Shown here: positions 42,613 through 50,792 of the stretch, piece by piece | How the letters are laid out: each line of letters starts with the position of its first letter | Position numbering within the stretch: the first letter of the stretch is position 1 | NCBI RefSeq assembly: GCF_033542235.1 | Contig: NZ_JAWRCU010000007.1 | Location: 124,001 to 188,000, forward strand | Length of the DNA stretch: 64,000 nt | DNA from: JAWRCU01 sp033542235 | GTDB lineage: Bacteria; Pseudomonadota; Alphaproteobacteria; Rhizobiales; Rhizobiaceae | Direction: 5' to 3' | The notes under the pieces: model-generated | Databases searched by the model: none | Seen by the model: the letters and a program-made list of their open reading frames with translations, nothing else | Told to the model about the DNA's origin: nothing | Position numbers and translations under genes: made by a program

Positions 42613-44034
42613 ATGACATTTGATTCCATCAACCCGGCATCGGGCGAAACTCTCGCGAGCTATGAGCAACTCTCGGCATCCGCCGTGGAGGAAGCAATCG
42701 CTGAGACGCACGAGGACTGGCGCGCATGGCGCCGCCGCGATTTCACCGATCGGGCCAAGCTGATGCGGGCCGCAGCCGGCCTTCTCCGCGACAAAGCGCA
42801 GGGTTATGGGCGGCTCATGGCTGAGGAGATGGGCAAGCCCATCAGGCAGGGAATAGCAGAGGCGCAGAAATGCGCGGCAACCTGCGACTACTTTGCCGAT
42901 AATGCGCAGCGATTCCTTGCGCCCGAGATGGTCGATGCCGGGCCGCCGAAGCGCTTCGCCGCCTTCCAGCCGCTCGGCGTCGTTCTCGCGGTCATGCCCT
43001 GGAACTTCCCATTCTGGCAGGTCTTCCGTTTCGCGGCCCCGGCACTAATGGCCGGGAACGCGGCGGTCCTGAAGCATTCGTCGAACGTTCCCGGCTGCGC
43101 GCTTGCGATCGAGGAGGTATTTCGCGAGGCAGGTTTCCCGGAGCATCTGTTCCGCACGCTTCTAATCGGTTCGCGTGCGATCGACGGGATGATCGAAAAT
43201 CCTCTGATACGCGCCGTCACTCTTGCCGGCAGCGGCCCCGCCGGACGGGCAGTCGCGCGCAAGGCCGGCGAAATGTTGAAGAAGACGGTGCTCGAGCTCG
43301 GCGGCAGCGATGCGTATCTTGTGCTGGACGACGCGGACGTCGCGTTCGCAGCAAGAACGAGCGCGGAAGGCCGTCTCATTAATTCCGGTCAGAGCTGCAT
43401 AGCAGCGAAACGCTTCATCATTCTCGACAGCCTGCGGTCCCGTTTCGAGGAGGGGTTCGTCGAGGAAATGCGGGCGGCCAAGGTCGGCGATCCTCTGTCG
43501 GAGGAAACCACGGTGGGGCCGCTGGCGCGCCACGACCTGCGCGATTCCCTTCATCGCCAGGTCGAGGGGAGCATCGCCAAGGGAGCCCGCTGCCTGCTGG
43601 GCGGCAAGGTACCCAACGGACCGGGTGCGTTCTATCCGCCGACCGTGCTCACCGACGTCAGGCCCGGCATGCCGGCATATGACGAGGAGATGTTCGGACC
43701 CGTAGCCGCCGTCATTCCAGTTTCTGATGAAGAAACAGCCGTAAAAGTCGCTAATAACTCGCCTTTTGGCTTGGGCGGCGGCGTCTTCACTCGCGATCTC
43801 GATCGGGGCGAACGCCTCGCCGTCGAGGAAATCGACGCCGGCTCCGTGTTCGTCAACGCCATCGTGCAATCGGACCCCAAGCTCCCATTCGGCGGCGTCA
43901 AGGAGAGCGGCTTCGGTCGCGAGCTGTCGCATTACGGCATCAAGGAGTTCGTCAACATAAAGACGATTGTGGTTGCTGAGATGGGCGATCCCTCCAGGAG
44001 CGGGGCCTCGCAGTCCTCCGCCCGGACGGAATGA
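42613..44034 (+). CDS. NAD(P)-dependent aldehyde dehydrogenase (succinate-semialdehyde type)
   Basis: A 473-residue ALDH-superfamily enzyme. Cofactor region VMPWNFPFWQVFR, general-base Glu in LELGGSDAYLV and the catalytic Cys in NSGQSCIAAKR are all present, as is the C-terminal PFGGVKESGFGRE. Sequence style is closest to the Sad/GabD1 succinate-semialdehyde dehydrogenase group. It is the third gene of a set with the MDR and SDR genes. Confidence 0.87.
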   Translation: MTFDSINPASGETLASYEQLSASAVEEAIAETHEDWRAWRRRDFTDRAKLMRAAAGLLRDKAQGYGRLMAEEMGKPIRQGIAEAQKCAATCDYFADNAQRFLAPEMVDAGPPKRFAAFQPLGVVLAVMPWNFPFWQVFRFAAPALMAGNAAVLKHSSNVPGCALAIEEVFREAGFPEHLFRTLLIGSRAIDGMIENPLIRAVTLAGSGPAGRAVARKAGEMLKKTVLELGGSDAYLVLDDADVAFAARTSAEGRLINSGQSCIAAKRFIILDSLRSRFEEGFVEEMRAAKVGDPLSEETTVGPLARHDLRDSLHRQVEGSIAKGARCLLGGKVPNGPGAFYPPTVLTDVRPGMPAYDEEMFGPVAAVIPVSDEETAVKVANNSPFGLGGGVFTRDLDRGERLAVEEIDAGSVFVNAIVQSDPKLPFGGVKESGFGRELSHYGIKEFVNIKTIVVAEMGDPSRSGASQSSARTE

Positions 44035-44401
44035 TCAAAAGGACATTTCTTGCGCGCATCCTCGCTTGTTCTTGAGCCTGGCCAGAATTGGCGCAATAAT
44101 TGAGTGGGTCATGTGCTGGGGGGTGCAGGGGCGATGGCCGGAGAGGGCGAGAACGGCGCCGCAGCGGGAGCAGACCGCAAGCCGGCTCCGCATTCGGTTT
44201 TCGATGTATCGGATATGCCGGCGAAGCAGGTCGCCACGACAGGGCGCGAGGCGTACAGCTTCTTTGGCGAGTTCGAGCCGGCTCGGGCGCGCGAAGAGCG
44301 TTTGACGTGGGTGCGGGCGCCGAGGGGTGACGGCAGCTGTTTCCGTCCTTTACTCGCTAAACCCGCTGCTTGCGGTTCAGCGGAAAGGGGCGGGTGAGAT
44401 T
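44035..44401 (+). other. Interval with one doubtful reading frame
   Basis: This 367-bp stretch has no firm gene. A frame from GTG 44104 (or ATG 44134) to 44397 is codon-biased like the neighbouring genes up to about 44330 (HSVFDVSDMPAKQV, then EAYSFFGEFEPARAREERLTW) and degenerates after that. It could be a truncated gene ending just before the DUF3592 gene. No promoter motif or repeat is evident. Confidence 0.3.
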
Positions 44402-44983
44402 ATGGCTCGACGCGCCAAGAAACCCAACCGTGGCGGCATGGCCTTCGGACGCAACCTGGCGATCCTAGGGTTAGTCCCGTTTGTGTTGGGGATTTATGCC
44501 ACAGTGATGGGGGCGATGACGCTGAGTTGGCCGCGTGCCGAGGCGACCATCATCGGCTGCGAACATATCTGGCCCGAAGGCGACCGGCGCAACATTGGCA
44601 GTCCGGAGAATCCGAAGGGCTGGAGCACGGCTCACATCACCTATTCCTATCGTGCCCACGGGGAGGAACGGACCGGCTCGGGCGTGCAAGCCTATACTCT
44701 GGGGTTCGCCAATGCCGCGCATGAGGATGAGCTCTGTGTGACCTATCAGCCCCACCAGCAGGTCAAGATAGCCTATGACCCCGACAACGTGAATATCACT
44801 TACCTCGAGCCGGGACCAAGCAGTCCGGCCCTGATGCTCCTGGGCGTCGGCGCCTTCATGATGCTATGCGGCTGGCGAGCCTATACGCTCGCCAAGCGCG
44901 GGATCGGCACGATGAACGCGGAGGGCGCCACCGAGCACATCAAGCGCCATCGTGATACGGCGGATAGAAGTCCGCTACCCTGA
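44402..44983 (+). CDS. DUF3592 membrane protein
   Basis: A 193-residue protein with a hydrophobic helix at about 17-38 (LAILGLVPFVLGIYATVMG), a beta-rich extracytoplasmic DUF3592 domain (EATIIGCEHIW, HITYSYRAHGEERTG, VKIAYDPDNVNITYLEPG) and a second helix near 145-165. Function is unknown in the family. ATG 44402 is used; the longer frame lacks a start with a ribosome binding site. Confidence 0.78.
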   Translation: MARRAKKPNRGGMAFGRNLAILGLVPFVLGIYATVMGAMTLSWPRAEATIIGCEHIWPEGDRRNIGSPENPKGWSTAHITYSYRAHGEERTGSGVQAYTLGFANAAHEDELCVTYQPHQQVKIAYDPDNVNITYLEPGPSSPALMLLGVGAFMMLCGWRAYTLAKRGIGTMNAEGATEHIKRHRDTADRSPLP

Positions 44984-45047
44984 GATCGGCGCTTTCGACG
45001 ACGGCTGGCCCTATGACGCCGGTCGGTGATCTCCGTCCTCACCGAAG

Positions 45048-45884
45048 CTAGGTCCCGGCTCCAGTTGGGCGGACAAAGATCGAGAACAGCTCTCTCTGCG
45101 AGGAGATGCGCATCTTGGCGTAGATGTTCTTGCGGTGGATGCGCACTGTGCCCGCTGATATACCGAGGAGATTGGCGATCGACTCGGATGAATGCCCTTC
45201 TAGGACCAGGCCGACAACGTCGAGTTCGCGCGGTGTGAGGGGCGGCATTCCGCGCGTCCTGAGCGCTTCCTGGACGGTGCGACGCAACACCTCCTTATCG
45301 CCTTCCGTCTGACTTGGCTTGAGGCGTTCGTCCGTGCGCCAGTGCACCTCCGCGATGCGTCGAACGAGCGGCTCTACGGCGCGTAACGTCCGCAAGTCAT
45401 GTACTGAAAAGGCGGACTGGCTCGGTGCGCGCATCAGCGATGTCACGATGATCCAACTATCCTTGCCGGAGATGAAAAACCCGATTTCGTCCACAGGGCC
45501 GGTTTGGACGTAGTAAGTCTTGTAATATTCGCTCTTGTAGAACTGGTCCGGCGCCAGATCCGCAAGCCTGTAAAGGCCTGACCGGACGCCGTTCGCCGTA
45601 GCTTTGTAAAGCGGGTCGAGGAGATAGGGACCGATCTCGTATTCCTTTACGTGGATGTCGAACTGTTTCGGCCCGAAGGTGTGGTGCAGGCAGATCGGCT
45701 TGGCTGACCCGCTATAGGCAAAGCTGACGGTATAGTCGAAGGGAACCAGGCGCTGGACCGTCGAAGCGAAAGTTTCGGGAAAGTCATGGCTTCCTGCTTG
45801 CGAAAGAAGCTCGCCGAGCGCGGCGAACCATTCTGGCTGGGACAGGAGCCGTCTCCGTGACCCGCCCTCGAAACTTTCCTCCAT
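45048..45884 (-). CDS. LuxR-family transcriptional regulator
   Basis: A 278-residue regulator. The last 65 residues are a LuxR/GerE helix-turn-helix (LTPRELDVVGLVLEGHSSESIANLLGISAGTVRIHRKNIYAKM). The N-terminal 190 residues may be a ligand-binding domain but have no clear autoinducer-synthase-linked motif and no receiver domain. It is divergent from the ABC importer/diol dehydratase operon and is its likely regulator; the intergenic region holds a repeated 11-mer. Confidence 0.85.
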   Translation of the reverse strand: MEESFEGGSRRRLLSQPEWFAALGELLSQAGSHDFPETFASTVQRLVPFDYTVSFAYSGSAKPICLHHTFGPKQFDIHVKEYEIGPYLLDPLYKATANGVRSGLYRLADLAPDQFYKSEYYKTYYVQTGPVDEIGFFISGKDSWIIVTSLMRAPSQSAFSVHDLRTLRAVEPLVRRIAEVHWRTDERLKPSQTEGDKEVLRRTVQEALRTRGMPPLTPRELDVVGLVLEGHSSESIANLLGISAGTVRIHRKNIYAKMRISSQRELFSIFVRPTGAGT

Positions 45885-46311
45885 AAATCCATCCTCCTAT
45901 CTAAAAAGTAATATGCCTTTTGCATTAGTCTGTATGGGAAATATCCCGTGAACTGCACTTACTTGTAAGCTTTATGCCGGCTTGTGGAATATGCCTTTGT
46001 TTGGCATCGGTCGCCATCATTGCATATTTCGGTTGCATATGCTGCTGCCCTTCGGGTTCGCTCAGGTGCTTCCGGCCGTTCCGCAAAGAGTGGCTCGGGG
46101 GGTGTTCCTCCGGGAACTGGAGGACAGCATTCGACCTCTTCCGCCATACCAATACCTCGGCGTTTCTCGACCTGACCGGCGGCCAAAGCGCTCGCGGCCA
46201 CGCCAGGTCGCTTGCAGCCTGTGCTGAGCTCCAGCTGTCGATGACAGCCTTCGGCCGGGCGAACGCGCCCGATGACAGATGAAGACAACAATCAATAAAA
46301 GGGGAATTCAG
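45885..46311. promoter_or_regulatory. Divergent regulatory region with repeated AATATGCCTTT
   Basis: This 427-bp gap separates the LuxR-type gene from the ABC importer operon. Its left third is AT-rich. AATATGCCTTT occurs twice (45910-45920 and 45988-45998, 78 bp apart); the second copy is part of the inverted repeat ATGCC-N7-GGCAT (45991-46007). GCATAT also recurs around 46022-46040. Reading frames across it look non-coding. These repeats are candidates for the regulator's binding sites. Confidence 0.5.
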
Positions 46312-47700
46312 ATGCCTAAAGTAAGTTTACGGTTACGGACCCTCGTCGCCACATCGGCGCTGTCGGCATTTGTCGCATTCGCCTTCGTCAGCGTCGCGGG
46401 CGCCTGGTCGCTGGAGGAAGCGGCGGCGCCCTATAAGGGCGTGACGATCCGCACCATCGGTGAAGCCCTTCCGCCGCTCGAGGCGATGAAGAAACTCGCA
46501 CCGGAATTCGAGAAGCGCACGGGCATCACGGTCGAGATCGAGATGTATGAGCACTCTGAAGCAGTCAGCAAGGTCATGCTCGACCTCAACTCGCATCGGG
46601 GCCGGTACGATTTCATCATCCAGCCGCACCGGGAATTGGGAAAGTTCGTCACGAACGGGCATGTCGAGCCGGTCGAGGATTTCATGACATCGGCCACGCT
46701 GCGCGATCCGGAGTTCAAGCCGGAGGAGCAGCTTTATCAGCGGCTGTGGAAGGAGATTTCCTGGTATGACGGCAAGGCCTACGGCTTCCCGTTTACGGCG
46801 CTCACCATGTACGAATGGTACCGCTCCGATCTGCTCAACGACCCCAAGGAAAAGGAAGGCTTCAAGGCCAAGTACGGCTATGATCTCGGGCCCGCTCAGG
46901 ACTGGAAGCAATATCGCGATATCGCCGAATGGTTCACCCGTCCCGACCAGCAGCTCTATGGAACCGCGCTGCAGGGCAAGCGGCACGAGGCGCTCTGGTA
47001 TGAATGGCTGAACTTCCTTTATTCGTTCGGCGGGGACATGCTCGATGTGAAATCAGGCTCCGAATGCGGTCCGGTCATCGTCAACAGCCCGCAGGCGATC
47101 GCCGCCACCGAATACTACAAGGGCCTCATGAAGTTCTCGCCGCCGGACACCCTGAATTACTTCTGGGACGACGTGATGGCGCTGATGCAGCAGGGCAAAG
47201 TTGCCGAGCTGATCATGTGGAACGACGCGACCTATGCGGTGGCTGTCGACGAGACCGCATCGACAGTGGTCGGCAAGATGGGCTTCGACCTTGTCCCGCA
47301 AGGCGACGGCGGCAAAGTGGCTCAAGTCGAAGGCTGGACCTACCTTGTGCCTACGGACTCGAAGAACAAGGAAGCGGCCTACCTCTTCATCCAGTGGATG
47401 ATGGCCTACGACCAGCAGCTCAACCAGCATCTCAATGGCGGGGCGACTGCCCGTCCGGATGTCTACGCCTCGGCGGACGTCCAGAAGCTGCCCTATGCGA
47501 AGGCGTCCATGCAGTCGAACGAGGTGGCCAGGCCCAAGCCCACGATCCCGCAATCGAGCGAAATGACCGATATCCTCGTGCGCGAGCTGTCATCCTACCT
47601 CGCGGACGAAAAGTCGGCAAAGGAAGCGCTCGACCAGTCGGCCAAGGAGATTTCGGCGTTGCTCGGCTCATGCGCGCCTATGAAATATCCGGTCCAATGA
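46312..47700 (+). CDS. ABC transporter sugar/polyol-binding protein
   Basis: A 462-residue family 1 extracellular solute-binding protein. The signal peptide spans about residues 1-32 (LVATSALSAFVAFAFVSVAGA). The mature protein has a typical EFEKRTGITVEIEMYEHSEAVSKVM opening and W-rich ligand-site segments (YFWDDVMALMQQGKVAELIMWND). ATG 46312 with AGGGG is chosen. It delivers a sugar or polyol to the permeases encoded downstream. Confidence 0.88.
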   Translation: MPKVSLRLRTLVATSALSAFVAFAFVSVAGAWSLEEAAAPYKGVTIRTIGEALPPLEAMKKLAPEFEKRTGITVEIEMYEHSEAVSKVMLDLNSHRGRYDFIIQPHRELGKFVTNGHVEPVEDFMTSATLRDPEFKPEEQLYQRLWKEISWYDGKAYGFPFTALTMYEWYRSDLLNDPKEKEGFKAKYGYDLGPAQDWKQYRDIAEWFTRPDQQLYGTALQGKRHEALWYEWLNFLYSFGGDMLDVKSGSECGPVIVNSPQAIAATEYYKGLMKFSPPDTLNYFWDDVMALMQQGKVAELIMWNDATYAVAVDETASTVVGKMGFDLVPQGDGGKVAQVEGWTYLVPTDSKNKEAAYLFIQWMMAYDQQLNQHLNGGATARPDVYASADVQKLPYAKASMQSNEVARPKPTIPQSSEMTDILVRELSSYLADEKSAKEALDQSAKEISALLGSCAPMKYPVQ

Positions 47701-47723
47701 ATGGGGCGGAGTGATGTGGCGCT

Positions 47724-47749
47724 TCCCGTGAAGGTGAGATCTCACGGGA
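47724..47749 (+). other. Stem-loop between binding-protein and permease genes
   Basis: TCCCGTGA (47724-47731), a 10-base loop and TCACGGGA (47742-47749): an 8-bp perfect stem, 24 bp after the binding-protein stop and 17 bp before the permease start. It has no T-run, so it may stabilise the binding-protein mRNA or attenuate read-through. Confidence 0.55.
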
Positions 47750-47765
47750 GGCGGACGGGGATATC

Positions 47766-48689
47766 ATGAACAAAGCGAACCGACCCTTGCGCGGGCAGCT
47801 GATCCTGGATCGCGGCGCATCGCTGCCGCTGATCCTGCCCGCGACCTTGCTTGTCGTCGTCTTTCTTGTCGGGCCTTTCTATTACATGGCCTACACTGCG
47901 ATGACCGACCTGAGCTTCGCCAATCCGGACCAGAAGGGCGCGTTCGTCGGGTTCGACAATTTCCGCAAGCTGGTCAGGGACGATCCGATCTTTTGGAGCT
48001 CGTTCTGGCTCACCATCCGCTTCGTTGTCGCAAGCGTGGCCATTGAGTTCGTGCTCGGTTTCCTGCTCGCTTTGCTCATCTGGCGCTTCATCGAGCGGCA
48101 ACGCCTGCTGACGACGCTTCTTCTGGTTCCGGTGATGCTGGCGCCGGTCGCCGTCGGCCTCATCTGGCGCCTGCTGCTCCAAGGCGATTTCGGCATGGCG
48201 ACTTATTACCTGCGCGCCATCGGCCTGCTGTCGCCTCAGAGCGCCGTCTTCTCGACGCCCAGCCTGGTCATGCCGACGATCGTTGCGATCGATGTCTGGC
48301 AGTGGACCCCCTTCGTGACGTTGATCATCCTGGCGGGGCTCATGAGCCTGCCGCGATCGCCATTCGAGGCGGCCACCATGGACGGGGCTGCCCCATGGCG
48401 TCTGTTCGTCGACATCCTGCTCCCGCTGCTGAGGCCGATCATCGCGCTGGTGCTTCTGCTGCGCGGCATCGACGCGTTCAAGGAATTCGACAAGGTCTTC
48501 ATCATGACCGGGGGCGGACCGGGCACGGTCTCAGAGCTGCTCTCGATCTACGCATATCGCGTCAACTTCAAGAACTGGAACCTCGGTTACGGCGCCGCCG
48601 TCTCCTTCATGGTCTATCTCGTCGTCCTCATCCTGTGCTCGGTCTTCTACAAGGCCATGTACTGGAAGTCGGCAGCGGCAAGGGCGTAG
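47766..48689 (+). CDS. ABC transporter permease (MalF/UgpA type)
   Basis: A 307-residue inner-membrane protein with about six transmembrane helices. The EAA loop (EAATMDGAAPWRLFVDILLPLL, about 200-221) contacts the ATPase. It pairs with the permease that starts 4 bp after its stop. Confidence 0.9.
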   Translation: MNKANRPLRGQLILDRGASLPLILPATLLVVVFLVGPFYYMAYTAMTDLSFANPDQKGAFVGFDNFRKLVRDDPIFWSSFWLTIRFVVASVAIEFVLGFLLALLIWRFIERQRLLTTLLLVPVMLAPVAVGLIWRLLLQGDFGMATYYLRAIGLLSPQSAVFSTPSLVMPTIVAIDVWQWTPFVTLIILAGLMSLPRSPFEAATMDGAAPWRLFVDILLPLLRPIIALVLLLRGIDAFKEFDKVFIMTGGGPGTVSELLSIYAYRVNFKNWNLGYGAAVSFMVYLVVLILCSVFYKAMYWKSAAARA

Positions 48690-48693
48690 GCCG

Positions 48694-49512
48694 ATGAACA
48701 GGTCCTACAAGACCCTCGCGATCGGCGTTCTCGCTTGCGTACTGGTGCTCGCGCTGACGCCGTATGTCTGGATGCTGCTGACCTCCTTCAAAGGCCGGCT
48801 GGATATCCTCTCGCCGCAGCCGACCTGGTTCTTCACGCCGACGCTCAGCAATTATCCCGCCGTCTTCATCGACAAGGAGTACCTGCCGCTCGTCTACAAC
48901 TCGCTGGCGATCTCGCTCGGATCGACCGCGCTCTCGATACTGATCGGCGCGCCGGCAGCCTATGTGTTCGCGCGTACGGACTTCGCGGGCAAGGAAGATT
49001 TGTTCTTCTTTTTCCTGACCACCCGAATGGCGCCGCCGGTCTCGATAGCGGTACCGCTCTTCCTGTTCTTCACCACGCTTGGGCTGACCGATACCATCTA
49101 CGCGGTGGTCATCGCCCACACCAGCTTCAATCTCTCGCTGGTCGTATGGATGATGCGCGGCTTCTTCGCCGAGATCCCCAAGGAGATCGACGAGGCGGCG
49201 ATGATGGACGGGCGCTCGAAATTCGGTGCCTTCGTGCGCGTCATTGTTCCCCTGGCCGCCCCCGGGCTCGCTGCAACGGCGGTGCTTTGCTTCATCCTGT
49301 CGTGGAACGAGTTTCTCTACGCTTTCATCCTTGTGGCCTTCGAGGGACGGCCGCTCACGGTCGGCATTCCCGGCTTGATCACCCCGCATGGAACCCTGTG
49401 GGGCCAAGTCGCCGCCGTGGCGGTGGTCGCGACCTTGCCGATCCTGGTTTTCACCTTTCTCGTCCAAAAGCACCTTGTTCGCGGCCTGACCTTCGGTGCG
49501 GTGAAGGGCTGA
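48694..49512 (+). CDS. ABC transporter permease (MalG/UgpE type)
   Basis: A 272-residue permease with about six helices. The EAA motif is EIDEAAMMDGRSKFGAFVRV (about 164-183), and the N-terminal LTPYVWMLLTSFKG is typical of MalG-type subunits. It forms a heterodimer with the 47766-48689 product. Confidence 0.9.
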   Translation: MNRSYKTLAIGVLACVLVLALTPYVWMLLTSFKGRLDILSPQPTWFFTPTLSNYPAVFIDKEYLPLVYNSLAISLGSTALSILIGAPAAYVFARTDFAGKEDLFFFFLTTRMAPPVSIAVPLFLFFTTLGLTDTIYAVVIAHTSFNLSLVVWMMRGFFAEIPKEIDEAAMMDGRSKFGAFVRVIVPLAAPGLAATAVLCFILSWNEFLYAFILVAFEGRPLTVGIPGLITPHGTLWGQVAAVAVVATLPILVFTFLVQKHLVRGLTFGAVKG

Positions 49513-49538
49513 GGCGGCGGACGTAGGCGGAGCGTTCA

Positions 49539-50594
49539 ATGACAGTCTCGTTCAGGCAAGTGACGAAGCGGTTCGCGGACGGAACGACCGCGCTCGACCA
49601 GTTGGATCTCGATTTCGAACTCGGCGAGTTCGTCGTGCTGTTGGGGCCGTCCGGCTCGGGCAAAACGACCGCCTGCCGGTTGCTCGCTGGACTCGAGACG
49701 CCGACCAGTGGCCGAATAGAGATCGACGGCAAGGATGTTACCGAGGTGCCGCCGCGCTTCCGCGGGATCGGCATGGTGTTCCAGAACTACGCCCTCTATA
49801 GCCATAAAAGCGTGTTCGAGAACATCGCCTATCCGCTGCGCATCCGCAAACTGCCGGCATCGGAGATCGAGAGCCAGGTGAAGGCCGTCGCGGGCCTTTT
49901 GCGGATCGGCGATTACCTGCACCGCAAGCCAGCGCAGCTCTCGGGCGGTCAGGCACAGCGGGTCGCGGTGGCACGTGCTCTCGTCTGGGAGCCCGCGATC
50001 TGCCTCATGGACGAACCGCTTTCGAACCTCGACGCGCTGCTGCGCCTGCACATGCGCACGGAGTTGAACCGGCTACACCGGAAGCTCGACAAGACTTTCG
50101 TGTTCGTCACGCACGACCAGGAGGAGGCAATGACCCTGGCGACGCGCATCGCCGTGCTCAAGGATGGCAGATTGGTCCAGTTCGACGAGCCTCGCGCCAT
50201 CTATCGCCGCCCGGCCAATCGATTTGTCGCGGAATTCATGGGCCGGCCCGCGATGAACACGATCGACGGCAAGGTCGAAGGGGGTGTTTTCCGCGGCGGC
50301 GCGATCGTTTGTGCGGTTGACTGCCCGGACGGACCGGTGACGCTGGGGATCCGACCGGAGCAGATCGAGTTCGCGGACGCGGCCGCGCCGGGCGCCGTGC
50401 AACTGACTGTTGACGTCAAGGAAGCGATTGAGCCGGACACGCTGCTGATATTCCAGAACAATGGCGGGGCGGCGGTCACCCTGCGGACGCAGAAGAACTG
50501 CGACGTGATCGAGCCGGGTCAGCCCGTCGGACTGAGCTTCCCCAAGGATGCGCTGCATTATTTCGATGCCGCAACCGGGCTGAGGCTCGCATGA
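49539..50594 (+). CDS. ABC transporter ATP-binding protein (MalK/UgpC type)
   Basis: A 351-residue ATPase: Walker A GPSGSGKTT (38-46), Q-loop region VFQNYALYSHKSV, signature LSGGQAQRVAVARAL, Walker B ICLMDEPLSNLD, switch His in FVTHDQEEAMTL, and a C-terminal OB/TOBE domain (about 240-350). It energises the importer. Its stop overlaps the 53-residue gene by 4 bp. Confidence 0.92.
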   Translation: MTVSFRQVTKRFADGTTALDQLDLDFELGEFVVLLGPSGSGKTTACRLLAGLETPTSGRIEIDGKDVTEVPPRFRGIGMVFQNYALYSHKSVFENIAYPLRIRKLPASEIESQVKAVAGLLRIGDYLHRKPAQLSGGQAQRVAVARALVWEPAICLMDEPLSNLDALLRLHMRTELNRLHRKLDKTFVFVTHDQEEAMTLATRIAVLKDGRLVQFDEPRAIYRRPANRFVAEFMGRPAMNTIDGKVEGGVFRGGAIVCAVDCPDGPVTLGIRPEQIEFADAAAPGAVQLTVDVKEAIEPDTLLIFQNNGGAAVTLRTQKNCDVIEPGQPVGLSFPKDALHYFDAATGLRLA

Positions 50595-50752
50595 TGCTGG
50601 CAAGCTTCGTCCCGCTTCCGCTCGCGGCGATTGTCTGGCTCGGTTTCTGGCGGGTGAACCGAAAGAGGAGGTGGTTCACCATAGGCGAAGTCATCTTCTG
50701 GGACGTGATCGTGCTGATCCTGATCCAACTCGTCTGGCTGCGATGGTTCTGA
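50591..50752 (+). CDS. 53-residue membrane protein between importer and dehydratase genes
   Basis: A short gene whose ATG overlaps the ATPase stop (ATGA), so it is translationally coupled. It encodes a helix (LPLAAIVWLGFW), a basic loop (RVNRKRRWFT) and a second helix (VIFWDVIVLILIQLVWLRWF), i.e. a two-helix inner-membrane hairpin. It ends 40 bp before the dehydratase. No family recognised; an accessory subunit of the importer is the best inference. Confidence 0.65.
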   Translation: MMLASFVPLPLAAIVWLGFWRVNRKRRWFTIGEVIFWDVIVLILIQLVWLRWF

Positions 50753-50792
50753 GGCGGAGACGTTTGGAGATGGTTCGCGAGGGAGAGGCAGC

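Noticed and set aside
45959..46295. Overlapping frames of 60-110 codons in the LuxR/importer gap
   Set aside because: Several frames on both strands are open over the same GC-rich stretch, none has a convincing ribosome binding site or domain, and the region lies between divergent promoters.
45885..46311. Cobalamin riboswitch controlling the diol dehydratase operon
   Set aside because: I looked for the conserved B12-box and a long structured leader and did not recognise them; the 40-bp gap before the dehydratase is too short.
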